In this document: positions 1-6,534 of the stretch, piece by piece | How the letters are laid out: each line of letters begins with the position of its first letter | Position numbering within the stretch: position 1 is the stretch's first letter | NCBI GenBank assembly: GCA_046590575.1 | Contig: JBKJUS010000039.1 | Location: forward strand, 1-11,480 | Length of the DNA stretch: 11,480 nucleotides | Origin: DATLNF01 sp046590575 | GTDB taxonomy: Bacteria; Actinomycetota; Actinomycetes; BP-191 | Direction: 5' to 3' | Notes under the pieces: model-generated | Database searches by the model: none | Told to the model about the DNA's origin: nothing | The model's input: only the letters and a program-made list of their open reading frames with translations | Program-made: the position numbers and the translations under genes

Positions 1-2
1 AG

Positions 3-563
3 ACGGAACCCTTGGGTGACGCCCGCCGCCGTGCAGCTGAGCTCATCACCGGCACCGCGTCGTACACGCGGCTTTCGCAGATCGTTGAGATGGAGCGGGT
101 GTCCGCCGATGCCTCTCAACGTCCAGCTGTCCGCAAGGTCGCGGCCGACGAGTTGGACCGGATCCGCAACGGCGGCGCCGTCGACCCGGGATATCAGCGT
201 GTGCGTGCCGTGATTGCGGCATCGGATGCTGAGCCGCCAGATGAGGATCCGGACTTCGACGCACGAATGGCCGAAACGTTGGCCATGGCCAAGGCCGACA
301 AAGCTCGTCGGATCCAAGAGAACCGGGCGAAGCGGGCCAGTACCGCAGCCACAGCCAGACGCTCCGTCCGCTCGTTCGCGCTGGTTTGGGGCGAGATGGA
401 GGGCTGGTCGAAGCACTACGACGCCGCCTCGATCGCCCGGGACCTTGGCAGCCACGACTGGGGCATGTTTCTCCGGGTGCTCGACGAGACCAAGACGTTC
501 GCCGAGTCCGTGGAGTTGGCGCGGACGTCGGTCACCACTGAAGTCCAACTGACGGAGGTCTGA
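3..563 (+). CDS. Hypothetical transfer-operon protein, 5'-partial
   Basis: I do not recognise the family. The frame is open to the left edge; the first in-window start codon is a TTG at 12 with no Shine-Dalgarno sequence visible in the few bases before it, so the gene probably begins before the window. The visible part (about 187 residues) is hydrophilic, with no membrane segment or signal peptide. It is mostly predicted helix: an acidic middle (EPPDEDPDFDARMAE), then a basic helical stretch (KADKARRIQENRAKRAS), then a more conserved-looking C-terminal block around WGEMEGWSKHYDAASIA and ETKTFAESVELAR. It is the first visible gene of a + strand run: the next start lies 3 bp after its stop, so the two are very likely co-transcribed and translationally linked. 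A cytosolic accessory role in conjugation is inferred from position only. Confidence 0.72.
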   Translation, partial: TEPLGDARRRAAELITGTASYTRLSQIVEMERVSADASQRPAVRKVAADELDRIRNGGAVDPGYQRVRAVIAASDAEPPDEDPDFDARMAETLAMAKADKARRIQENRAKRASTAATARRSVRSFALVWGEMEGWSKHYDAASIARDLGSHDWGMFLRVLDETKTFAESVELARTSVTTEVQLTEV

Positions 564-566
564 AGC

Positions 567-1241
567 ATGTGGGGCTCGACGGCAAGGAATGACGGGACGA
601 AGTGGCGACGACTCATCGTGGCCTCTGCTGGCGTCCTGGTACTGCTCATCGTGGTCGTGACGTACTCGCTTTTCGCGACCCGGCACCAGGAGGCGGTCGA
701 CACCTCGGACCTGCCGTCAGTTCCAGTTGCCCCTCCAGCCAGTGCTGCCGCAGACGGGGAGGTCGAACGACGCCTAAGGACCTTCGATCCGGAGAGGTTC
801 GCAGAGCAGGTTGCCGAGGTGCTGTTCACCTGGGACACGCGTGCGCTTGCCACCTCCTCTGTTGTCGTCGAACTGTTGGCCGCGCTCGCTGACCCCACCG
901 GTGAGTCCTCCGCCGGCCTCGTGGCTGACATCGCGAACTACCTACCAACCGATCCTGTCTGGATCGAGCTGCGGACCTACGAGACCCGGCAGTGGCTTGA
1001 GGTGACCTCGACGGAAGTACCTGATCTGTGGGCGACCGCCGAGGCCCAAGCTGGGGACCAGCTTCTTCCCGGCACCGTCGCATTCACGATCCGCGGCGTC
1101 CGGCATCGAGCGGGTGTCTGGGAAGGCGAGGACGTCGCGACCCAGCACGACGTCGCCTTCACTGTCTTCGTCGTGTGTGCTCCGGCCTACCCGGAATGTC
1201 ATCTGCTGCGGCTCTCTCGACTCGACGAGCCGTTGGACTGA
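567..1241 (+). CDS. Single-pass membrane protein, VirB8/TcpC-like layout
   Basis: A 224-aa protein. A short basic cytosolic N-terminus (KWRR) leads into one hydrophobic segment at about residues 16-34 (LIVASAGVLVLLIVVVTYS). A Pro/Ala linker follows (VPVAPPASAAA), then an external domain of about 170 residues with alternating helix and strand character. This layout (short inside tail, one membrane pass, compact outside NTF2-like domain) is that of the VirB8/TcpC assembly factors of type IV secretion systems. I see no diagnostic motif, so the match is by topology and context only. Two cysteines near the end (VCAPAYPEC) could form a disulfide. The ATG at 567 has a GGAGG eight bases upstream (554-558), inside the end of the preceding gene, which supports this start. 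The cell-wall hydrolase gene starts 6 bp after its stop. Confidence 0.8.
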   Translation: MWGSTARNDGTKWRRLIVASAGVLVLLIVVVTYSLFATRHQEAVDTSDLPSVPVAPPASAAADGEVERRLRTFDPERFAEQVAEVLFTWDTRALATSSVVVELLAALADPTGESSAGLVADIANYLPTDPVWIELRTYETRQWLEVTSTEVPDLWATAEAQAGDQLLPGTVAFTIRGVRHRAGVWEGEDVATQHDVAFTVFVVCAPAYPECHLLRLSRLDEPLD

Positions 1242-1247
1242 TCGCGC

Positions 1248-2363
1248 ATGCGCAAGGTCGCCATCATCGGAATCCTGGCGGTGCTCCTCGGGCCCGCTGC
1301 ATGCATGCTGGCGCTCGGCGTACTGCTCAATCCAGCTGCTCAGGCATCGTGCCTGCCTACCACCAGCGGTTCGTTCGCCAACGTCGCCGACACCGGCTTG
1401 CCGGTCCCCGAGACTGCCCGTGTCGTCTTCCCACTGCCCACGGGTACGTGGGTCAAGACCAGCGGCTTCGGCATTCGAGTCCATCCGATCACCGGCGAGC
1501 AGAAACTCCACACGGGTGTCGATCTCGCTGCACCGAGTGGGACGCACATCCTTGCCGCCGCAGACGGTCGGGTCGTATTCGCCGGCCCCGCCACCGGCTA
1601 CGGGAACCTGATCCTGATCCAGCACACGGTTGCCGGACGGACGTTTGTCACCGGCTATGCGCACATGTACTCCGACGGAATCCACGTTCGAGTAGAGCAG
1701 AGCGTGGCCGCCGGGCAGTACATCGCCGACGTTGGCACGTCGGGGTACTCAACCGGTCCTCACCTGCATTTCGAGGTCAGGCCAGGCGGCGCCGACGGGA
1801 GCCCCATCGATCCCGAACCTTGGCTCGCGGCGCAAGGTGCCCTCGACATCGCCGGCGGTGCGGACCCGGCATCGGCTGGCTGCGCAGACGCCGCCGCTGG
1901 ACCTGCGTCGTCGTACGCCGGTGACAACCCAAGCCACATGGTCGACGATCCGACGACCGATGGCCAGATCACCGAACGAACCGCGCACATCCTCGGCCAG
2001 GTCCGCGCGAACTTCCCCGAGAGCTCGTGGGCCTGCTGGTCGCCCCGACCCGGTGATCCGTCCGAGCACTCGCTCGGCCGAGCCTGCGACGGAACCTTCG
2101 GGAACTCGATCGGCACGCCAGCGACAGGCCTTGCCCTGGACTTCGGCTGGCAGGTCACCAATTGGCTGAAGGACAACGCGCAGAACCTCGGGGTCGAGTA
2201 CGTCATCTGGCAAGGTCGGATCTGGTCAGTGGCGCGCGCCGCCGAGGGTTGGCGGGCGTACGACGGAGGCGGGATGCACGACCCAAGCTCCGTCACGGGC
2301 GGCCACTACGACCACCTTCACTGGACGGCGGCCCCTAATTGTCGGAAGTTACTTCTGACGTAG
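1248..2363 (+). CDS. Membrane-anchored M23 peptidase with C-terminal M15/VanY-like domain
   Basis: A 371-aa probable peptidoglycan hydrolase, likely to open the wall for a transfer channel as VirB1-type or Tra hydrolases do. Residues 4-28 form a signal anchor. The LytM/M23 domain spans about 60-195 and has the zinc motif HTGVD (H88, D92), GYAHM (H139) and HLH (H172, H174), so it looks active. After an Ala/Gly linker, residues about 235-361 form a second domain with EHSLGRACD (H274, D281), LDFGW, the block YVIWQGRIWS and HYDHLH (353-358). That pattern resembles D,D-carboxypeptidase-like (M15/VanY) folds and the ARB_07466-like C-terminal domain common in actinobacteria. Codons after HYDHLHWTA (residue 361) look foreign: the last five codons and the stop lie in an imperfect palindrome, so the 3' end was probably replaced by the inserted module. 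Both domains seem complete. The start is 6 bp after the upstream stop. Confidence 0.88.
   Translation: MRKVAIIGILAVLLGPAACMLALGVLLNPAAQASCLPTTSGSFANVADTGLPVPETARVVFPLPTGTWVKTSGFGIRVHPITGEQKLHTGVDLAAPSGTHILAAADGRVVFAGPATGYGNLILIQHTVAGRTFVTGYAHMYSDGIHVRVEQSVAAGQYIADVGTSGYSTGPHLHFEVRPGGADGSPIDPEPWLAAQGALDIAGGADPASAGCADAAAGPASSYAGDNPSHMVDDPTTDGQITERTAHILGQVRANFPESSWACWSPRPGDPSEHSLGRACDGTFGNSIGTPATGLALDFGWQVTNWLKDNAQNLGVEYVIWQGRIWSVARAAEGWRAYDGGGMHDPSSVTGGHYDHLHWTAAPNCRKLLLT
2341..2359. repeat. Short palindrome at the hydrolase 3' end
   Basis: GTCGGAAGT and ACTTCTGAC pair as inverted arms (8 of 9 positions) around a single T. It overlaps the left 35-bp site and encodes the last residues of the hydrolase. 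With so small a loop it is more likely a protein-binding symmetry than an RNA hairpin. Confidence 0.45.
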
Positions 2364-2383
2364 GATTCCTGCGTTAGATGTAA
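2349..2383 (-). repeat. Left 35-bp imperfect palindrome, putative recombinase core site
   Basis: Read on the minus strand, the arms are TTACATCTAAC and GTCAGAAGTAA (9 of 11 symmetric) around the 13-bp centre GCAGGAATCCTAC. It matches the site at 2468-2502 in 28 of 35 positions, in inverted orientation, and similarity stops at the site edges. Two inverted arms around a short asymmetric centre is the usual plan of a tyrosine-recombinase crossover site (XerCD/loxP type). It is AT-richer than its surroundings, and the hydrolase stop codon (2361-2363) lies inside it. An operator bound by the neighbouring regulator is the main alternative. Confidence 0.6.
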
Positions 2384-2512
2384 GCGTAATTCGGCGCATC
2401 GCGCTGGACTGCGACCTTCGGTTGTTCGAGCCGTGCGGGATCCTGACCTGCGGTTTCGTAGGTTCGGTTACATCGGATGCAGGAATCGTACATCTGATGT
2501 AAGGTCACTGCC
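2364..2512. promoter_or_regulatory. Control region before the recombinase gene
   Basis: 149 non-coding bases between the hydrolase stop and the recombinase start. They hold most of the left 35-bp site, an 84-bp spacer (2384-2467) and the right 35-bp site in the opposite orientation. The recombinase promoter should lie here, but I see no convincing -35/-10 pair, so this is assigned by position. Because the sites face each other, recombination between them would invert the spacer. Confidence 0.4.
2468..2502 (+). repeat. Right 35-bp imperfect palindrome, putative recombinase core site
   Basis: Arms TTACATCGGATG and CATCTGATGTAA pair in 11 of 12 positions around an 11-bp centre. With 11-bp arms, the 13-bp centre is GCAGGAATCGTAC, one base different from the left site's centre. 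The last AA belongs to the AAGG (2501-2504) that could serve as Shine-Dalgarno sequence for the recombinase ATG at 2513, so a protein bound here would block translation signals and probably transcription. This placement suits autoregulation by the recombinase or by the Cro/CI-type regulator. Confidence 0.65.
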
Positions 2513-3634
2513 ATGGTGTTCGGGGACGGAAACGCGCCTGGCTCGGTGGTCGCGCTGCGGCCGGGCAACGTGTCGGTGCTGCGCCCGGCCGAGCAGCTCT
2601 TCGACGACATGCTGGCCGGGTGGTCGGGGCAACAGTCCTCGCGCCTGTTGTCGTCGACGACCATTCGGACTCGGGAACGGCAGATCCGGAGGTTCGCGGA
2701 CTTCTGCGCGACGTCGCCGTGGGAGTGGGCGGCGTCCGACGTTGAGGAGTGGACGACGGACCTGCTGTCGGGGCCGCGGCCGGTAACACCCTCGACGATC
2801 CGCAGCTATCAGAACGCGCTGGCGCTGTTCTGCTCCTACCTCACCGATGCTCGCTACGGCTGGGTCGACCAATGCCTGGAACTGTTCGGCACCCACCCGG
2901 TCCAGGTCTGTCATGAGTGGAACACTGCGATTCACGTCGCCGACCACGAAGCTCGACCGGCGGTCCGGCCGCTGACCCGCGGCGAGGTCCAGGCACTGTT
3001 CGACCACGCCGATGATCACGTCGACTTCGCGCGCTCGTCCAAGCGCAAGGGTTGGCTGACGCTGTTTCGCGACGCGACCCGGTTCAAGGTCGTCTACGCG
3101 TACGGGCTGCGTCGTCGTGAGGCGGCGATGCTCGACCTCCATGACTTCACCCGCAACCCCAAAGCCTTCGAGTTCGGCCGCTACGGGGTCTGCAACGTCC
3201 GCTGGGGCAAATCCACGCGCGGGTCCCAGCCTCGGCGCCGGGCGGTGCTGACGGTGTTCGACTGGACCCGGCCGGTGCTGGCGGAGTACGTCGAGGAGAT
3301 CTTGCCCCGCTTCGGTCTCGACGACGCTGCGGTCTTATGGCCGACCGAACGCCAGGGGCGCATCCGGCTGGCCCACATCGACGACCGGTTCGCGGACTGG
3401 CGCGATCAGCTCGGCCTGGACCGGGTGCTGCACCCGCACTGCCTGCGGCACTCGTATGTGACCCATCTGATCGAGGACGGCTTCGACCCGTTGTTCGTCC
3501 AGCAGCAGGTCGGCCACCGCTGGGGCTCGACCACTGCCCTCTACACGGGAGTGACGGGCGACTACCGCAACCGCGTGCTGCGCCACGCCCTCGACGAAGC
3601 ATTCACCCCACCGGCCCGTGATGAAGGTAAGTGA
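2513..3634 (+). CDS. Tyrosine recombinase (site-specific integrase)
   Basis: A 373-aa XerD/phage-integrase-family enzyme that cuts and rejoins DNA through a phosphotyrosine link. The N-terminal core-binding domain (about 30-130) contains SSTTIRTRERQIRRFADF and STIRSYQNALALFCSYL. The catalytic domain (about 150-365) carries every expected residue: Arg I in YGLRRREAAML (R200), the beta-hairpin lysine in RWGKSTRG (K233), HCLRHSYVTHL (H309, R312), VGHRWGSTTALY (H335) and the nucleophile Y344. It should be active. The ATG at 2513 has AAGG eight bases upstream, overlapping the right palindrome. It is the first gene of a three-gene module: the regulator start lies 6 bp after its stop. The partner site and the true substrate (element ends, or the two nearby inverted sites) are not shown by the sequence. 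Confidence 0.93.
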   Translation: MVFGDGNAPGSVVALRPGNVSVLRPAEQLFDDMLAGWSGQQSSRLLSSTTIRTRERQIRRFADFCATSPWEWAASDVEEWTTDLLSGPRPVTPSTIRSYQNALALFCSYLTDARYGWVDQCLELFGTHPVQVCHEWNTAIHVADHEARPAVRPLTRGEVQALFDHADDHVDFARSSKRKGWLTLFRDATRFKVVYAYGLRRREAAMLDLHDFTRNPKAFEFGRYGVCNVRWGKSTRGSQPRRRAVLTVFDWTRPVLAEYVEEILPRFGLDDAAVLWPTERQGRIRLAHIDDRFADWRDQLGLDRVLHPHCLRHSYVTHLIEDGFDPLFVQQQVGHRWGSTTALYTGVTGDYRNRVLRHALDEAFTPPARDEGK

Positions 3635-3640
3635 GCAGCC

Positions 3641-4003
3641 ATGACCACCCCGACTACGAAGAACGTCGCCTACCGCTGGCACCTGCGGAACGTGATGAGC
3701 GAGCACGGCCTGCACAACACCACCGCCCTCGTGCCGCTGCTCGCCGACCGCGGCGTGGTGATGACCTCCACGCAGGTCTACCGGATCGTCACCGGCGAAC
3801 CCGAACGCCTCAACATGCGGCTCCTTGCCGCGCTGTGCGACATCTTCGGGTGCACCCCCAACGACCTCATCGAGCCCTACGTCGTGGCGACGTCCGGCCG
3901 CGGACGGAAGAGCGCGGCCGCTGCCGCGCCTGCGGGACACCGCGACCCGGCGAGCAAGAACCGACCCCGTCGGGCCACCATCGCCAGCACAGACGACAGC
4001 TGA
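3641..4003 (+). CDS. Small Cro/CI (XRE)-type DNA-binding protein
   Basis: A 120-aa protein. Residues about 10-75 read as a Cro/CI-type helix-turn-helix: LRNVMSEHGLHNTTALVPLL, then TSTQVYRIVTGEPERLNMRLLAALCDIFGCTPNDLI. The closing pattern (helix, CDIFGCTPxDLI) is typical of HTH_26-type members. The tail (about 76-120) is Ala-, Arg- and Lys-rich, probably disordered and possibly adding non-specific DNA contact. It sits between the recombinase and the zinc-ribbon protein, 6 bp from the first and 11 bp from the chosen start of the second, so the three are surely one operon. Likely roles are repression of the module through the palindromes at 2349-2383 and 2468-2502, or directing excision as an accessory factor. 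Both are inference. Confidence 0.85.
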   Translation: MTTPTTKNVAYRWHLRNVMSEHGLHNTTALVPLLADRGVVMTSTQVYRIVTGEPERLNMRLLAALCDIFGCTPNDLIEPYVVATSGRGRKSAAAAAPAGHRDPASKNRPRRATIASTDDS

Positions 4004-4014
4004 GCAGCGCGTCG

Positions 4015-6225
4015 GTGCCAGCGCCTTCGGCACGGCCATGTCTGGACTGCGGCCGGGCACGCAGCGGCCGCGCGCCGGGAGTGCTGATCTGCAGCTGCCA
4101 CGAGAGGCGCCGAGCAGCTGAGCAACTCGCCGCCAAGCGAGCCGACCAGCTCGCCGCCGTGACCGGGCTGCTCGTCGCCCTCGATTCGACCGTGACTCAG
4201 GGGCCTGTCGAGGACCTGATTACTCAGGTCGCTCCCGCGGCCGGCGCCCGCGTTGCGCTCGCCCGGCACCTCGCCGCACATCCCGGGGCGTTGACCACGG
4301 GTGGGTCACGGTTGCCCAAGGTCGTCGCCGAGTTCATCTACGCAGCCATCGCCGTCGGCATCAACGGGCTGGTCTCGCCGGGCTGCGCGCTCTGCGGCCG
4401 TCCGCGAACGCTGTTCCACACCCACGGCGACGACGAGCGGATCTGCACCACCTGCTACGCCCGACTCCGCACCGCGACCTGCGCGCGCTGCGGCCGGGAC
4501 GGGCATCGCATCCGCTCCCACACCCCCGACGGCCAGCCCGTCTGCCCGCGCTGTCACGACCAGGCTCAGCAGCTCGAAGTCTGCGCCGGATGCGGCCAGC
4601 TGCGGGGCCTGAAACGCTCGGACATGGACGGTCTGGGCTACTGCCGCTCCTGCCGCGCACGGCGGGCTCCGACCGAGCCCTGCTCGGTCTGCGGCCAGGA
4701 CCGCCGGGTCAACGCCCGCACCCCAGACGGCGACGCGATCTGCACCACCTGCTACGCCAAGAGCCGAACCAGCACGGATGTCTGCGACGAGTGCGGCACC
4801 GTCGGCCCGCTCAACGCCCGCGCCGATGGACGCACCGAGGTCGAAAAGGACCTGTGCGTCAGTTGCTACCGACACCCCAAACGCGAGTGCGGCATCTGTG
4901 GAAGGAGCAGACGGGTTGCACTCAAGGCCACCGCCACCAGCCCCGACATCTGCCCGACCTGCTACCAGGCGCCGATGATCGACTGCACGGTCTGCGGGCA
5001 ACACGCGCTCGGCCGACGGACCACCCGGAACGGCAGGGCTTGGTGCTTCGCCTGCCAGGCCACCGACCGCATCGACCGGCTCCTCACCGGACCCGACGGG
5101 ACCATCCCCACCGGGATCAAGAGCGTCCGTGACGTCCTGGTCGGCACCGGCCGGCCACGGTCGATCCTCAGCAACTGGAACAACGTCGAGAGCCTCAGCC
5201 TGCTCGCCAAGCTGGCCCGCCAGCACGAGCAGCTCACCCACGAGCTCCTCGATGCCGAAGGTGACCGGTTCTCCGTCGGATACCTGCGCGCCCTCCTCGT
5301 CGCCACCGGTGCGCTGCCCGAACGCGACGAATACGCCAGCCGGTTGCGACGCTTCGCCGCCCGAGTCATCGACGAAGTCGCCCAGCCGCGGCACGGTCAG
5401 GTGCTCAGCCGCTACGCCCGCTGGCACGTCGTCGCCCGCGCGAAACCCGACCGTCACGGCCAACTCAGCCCGGCCGTCGCCGACCGCTGCCGACAAGAGA
5501 TCCGCGCCGCACAACGGTTCCTCGACCACCTCGAAGGGCGTGGTCGGACCGTCGATGACTGCGCTCAGGCCGACCTCGACGCCTGGCTCGCCAAGAGCCG
5601 CGGCAGGCAGATCCGGTTCCCGCGCTGGCTCCTCGACAACGGCCACCTGACCGGCATCGTCCTGCCTGATGCAGTCCCGGCTGCCGGACCACGCGGCCAG
5701 GTCGACCACGACGAACACTGGGCACTCGTCCGCCGCATGCTCCACGACTCGGCCGTGGCAAGCGTCGAGGACCGCGCGGCAGGCTGCCTCGTGCTCCTCT
5801 ACGCCCAGCCCGTCAGCAAGATCGTCGCCCGCACTACCAACGACCTGATCGTCGGCGAAGACGGCACCTACCTCCGGCTCGGCCCCGAGCCCCTCCAACT
5901 GTTGCCGCCCCTCGACGCACTCATCACCTCGCTGCCGATCCCCAAGTCCTTCGGCGCGGCCAGCACCCTCGCCGACGAACGCTGGCTGTTCCCCGGCAAA
6001 TGGGCCGGCCACCACCAGCACCCGACCTCCCTGATGGGCAGGCTCAACAAGCTGGGCATCACCACCCGAGCAAGTCGCAACACGGCGCTACTCCACCTCG
6101 CGGCGACCGTCCCGCCCGCCGTGTTCGCTAGCCTCATCGGCATCAACGTCAGCACCGCCACGAAGTGGGCCGAGTACGCCGGCAGCAACTGGGCGAGCTA
6201 TGCCGCCCTCCGGTTAAAGCCTTGA
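4015..6225 (+). CDS. Zinc-ribbon array fused to a catalytically degenerate tyrosine-recombinase fold
   Basis: A 736-aa protein if started at the GTG at 4015, 11 bp after the regulator's stop. The frame is open back to a GTG at 3631, but that stretch is Arg/His/Pro-rich shadow of the regulator gene, so I reject the longer start. An N-terminal CLDC...CSC pair (about 10-30) and a helical segment come first. Residues 124-347 form seven zinc ribbons. Helices with a core-binding-like region follow (about 400-560), then a fold resembling a recombinase catalytic domain (about 575-735). Compared with the intact recombinase in this operon, Arg I is replaced (YAQPVSK, Q598-P599), the HxxR box is RASR (R685-R688, second Arg kept), GH is GIN (709-711) and the nucleophile position is W718. 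It should not cleave DNA; a DNA-binding or architectural partner of the active recombinase is the likeliest role. Confidence 0.8.
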   Translation: MPAPSARPCLDCGRARSGRAPGVLICSCHERRRAAEQLAAKRADQLAAVTGLLVALDSTVTQGPVEDLITQVAPAAGARVALARHLAAHPGALTTGGSRLPKVVAEFIYAAIAVGINGLVSPGCALCGRPRTLFHTHGDDERICTTCYARLRTATCARCGRDGHRIRSHTPDGQPVCPRCHDQAQQLEVCAGCGQLRGLKRSDMDGLGYCRSCRARRAPTEPCSVCGQDRRVNARTPDGDAICTTCYAKSRTSTDVCDECGTVGPLNARADGRTEVEKDLCVSCYRHPKRECGICGRSRRVALKATATSPDICPTCYQAPMIDCTVCGQHALGRRTTRNGRAWCFACQATDRIDRLLTGPDGTIPTGIKSVRDVLVGTGRPRSILSNWNNVESLSLLAKLARQHEQLTHELLDAEGDRFSVGYLRALLVATGALPERDEYASRLRRFAARVIDEVAQPRHGQVLSRYARWHVVARAKPDRHGQLSPAVADRCRQEIRAAQRFLDHLEGRGRTVDDCAQADLDAWLAKSRGRQIRFPRWLLDNGHLTGIVLPDAVPAAGPRGQVDHDEHWALVRRMLHDSAVASVEDRAAGCLVLLYAQPVSKIVARTTNDLIVGEDGTYLRLGPEPLQLLPPLDALITSLPIPKSFGAASTLADERWLFPGKWAGHHQHPTSLMGRLNKLGITTRASRNTALLHLAATVPPAVFASLIGINVSTATKWAEYAGSNWASYAALRLKP
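4384..5055 (+). repeat. Seven tandem zinc-ribbon repeats within the CDS
   Basis: Seven CxxCG...CxxC units follow one another: CALCG/CTTCY, CARCG/CPRCH, CAGCG/CRSCR, CSVCG/CTTCY, CDECG/CVSCY, CGICG/CPTCY and CTVCG/CFACQ. Units are about 30-37 residues apart. All four ligands are intact in each unit, and the units differ in sequence, so the array is old and under selection rather than a recent DNA duplication. Each unit should bind one zinc ion; the array may bind DNA or hold a complex together. Confidence 0.88.
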
Positions 6226-6318
6226 GTCAGGGCGGGGTGCTGCGCTGAACGATCATCGCGAGGCCCCCAGGTGGACATCGCGGGTGGAACCCTCGCGTCG
6301 ACTCGTGCGCCGCCCTGG

Positions 6319-6534
6319 CTACTCGCACCCAGCGTTGGGATCCGTCGCGCCCGGGGCAGCCTTCCGGAAGGAGGCGCGCTGTCCCTGATCCCCGTGGAAC
6401 TCTGCGCGTCCAGGTCCGATGACAACCCACCGGCCAGCGGTCTGGTTCTCGTCCCAGCCGGGTGGCGGGTTGTGATCTCCCAGGGGTGGGTCGGCGAGCC
6501 ACAAGCGGCCGTCAACCGTGGCTGAGGACTCCAC
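6319..6534 (-). pseudogene. Detached conserved C-terminus of the lipoprotein, out of frame
   Basis: This frame encodes VDGRLWLADPPLGDHNPPPGW followed by GRWVVIGPGRAEFHG, ending at a TAG (6319-6321). I know this pattern as the usual C-terminal end of actinobacterial secreted proteins, where it directly follows a CGV motif. Here HCGV lies at the end of the adjacent lipoprotein frame, which stops a few codons later (6512-6514). The two frames meet near 6525-6534, so this is best read as the rest of the same gene after a frameshift. A sequencing error cannot be excluded. Confidence 0.72.

Noticed and set aside
3631..4014. Upstream extension of the zinc-ribbon protein from a GTG at 3631, giving 864 residues
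   Set aside because: It overlaps the whole regulator gene in another frame and is a biased Arg/His/Pro-rich sequence typical of a shadow frame in GC-rich DNA. The GTG at 4015 fits operon spacing better.
4306..6021. 571-codon open frame on the minus strand
   Set aside because: It lies opposite the zinc-ribbon gene and reads as Gly/Ala/Val/Asp-rich low complexity, a mirror of GC-rich third-position bias. The plus strand has clear domains.
6257..6297. Inverted repeat CGCGAGG / CCTCGCG in the convergent gap as a terminator
   Set aside because: Seven-base arms with a 27-base loop and no T-tract are expected by chance in GC-rich DNA.
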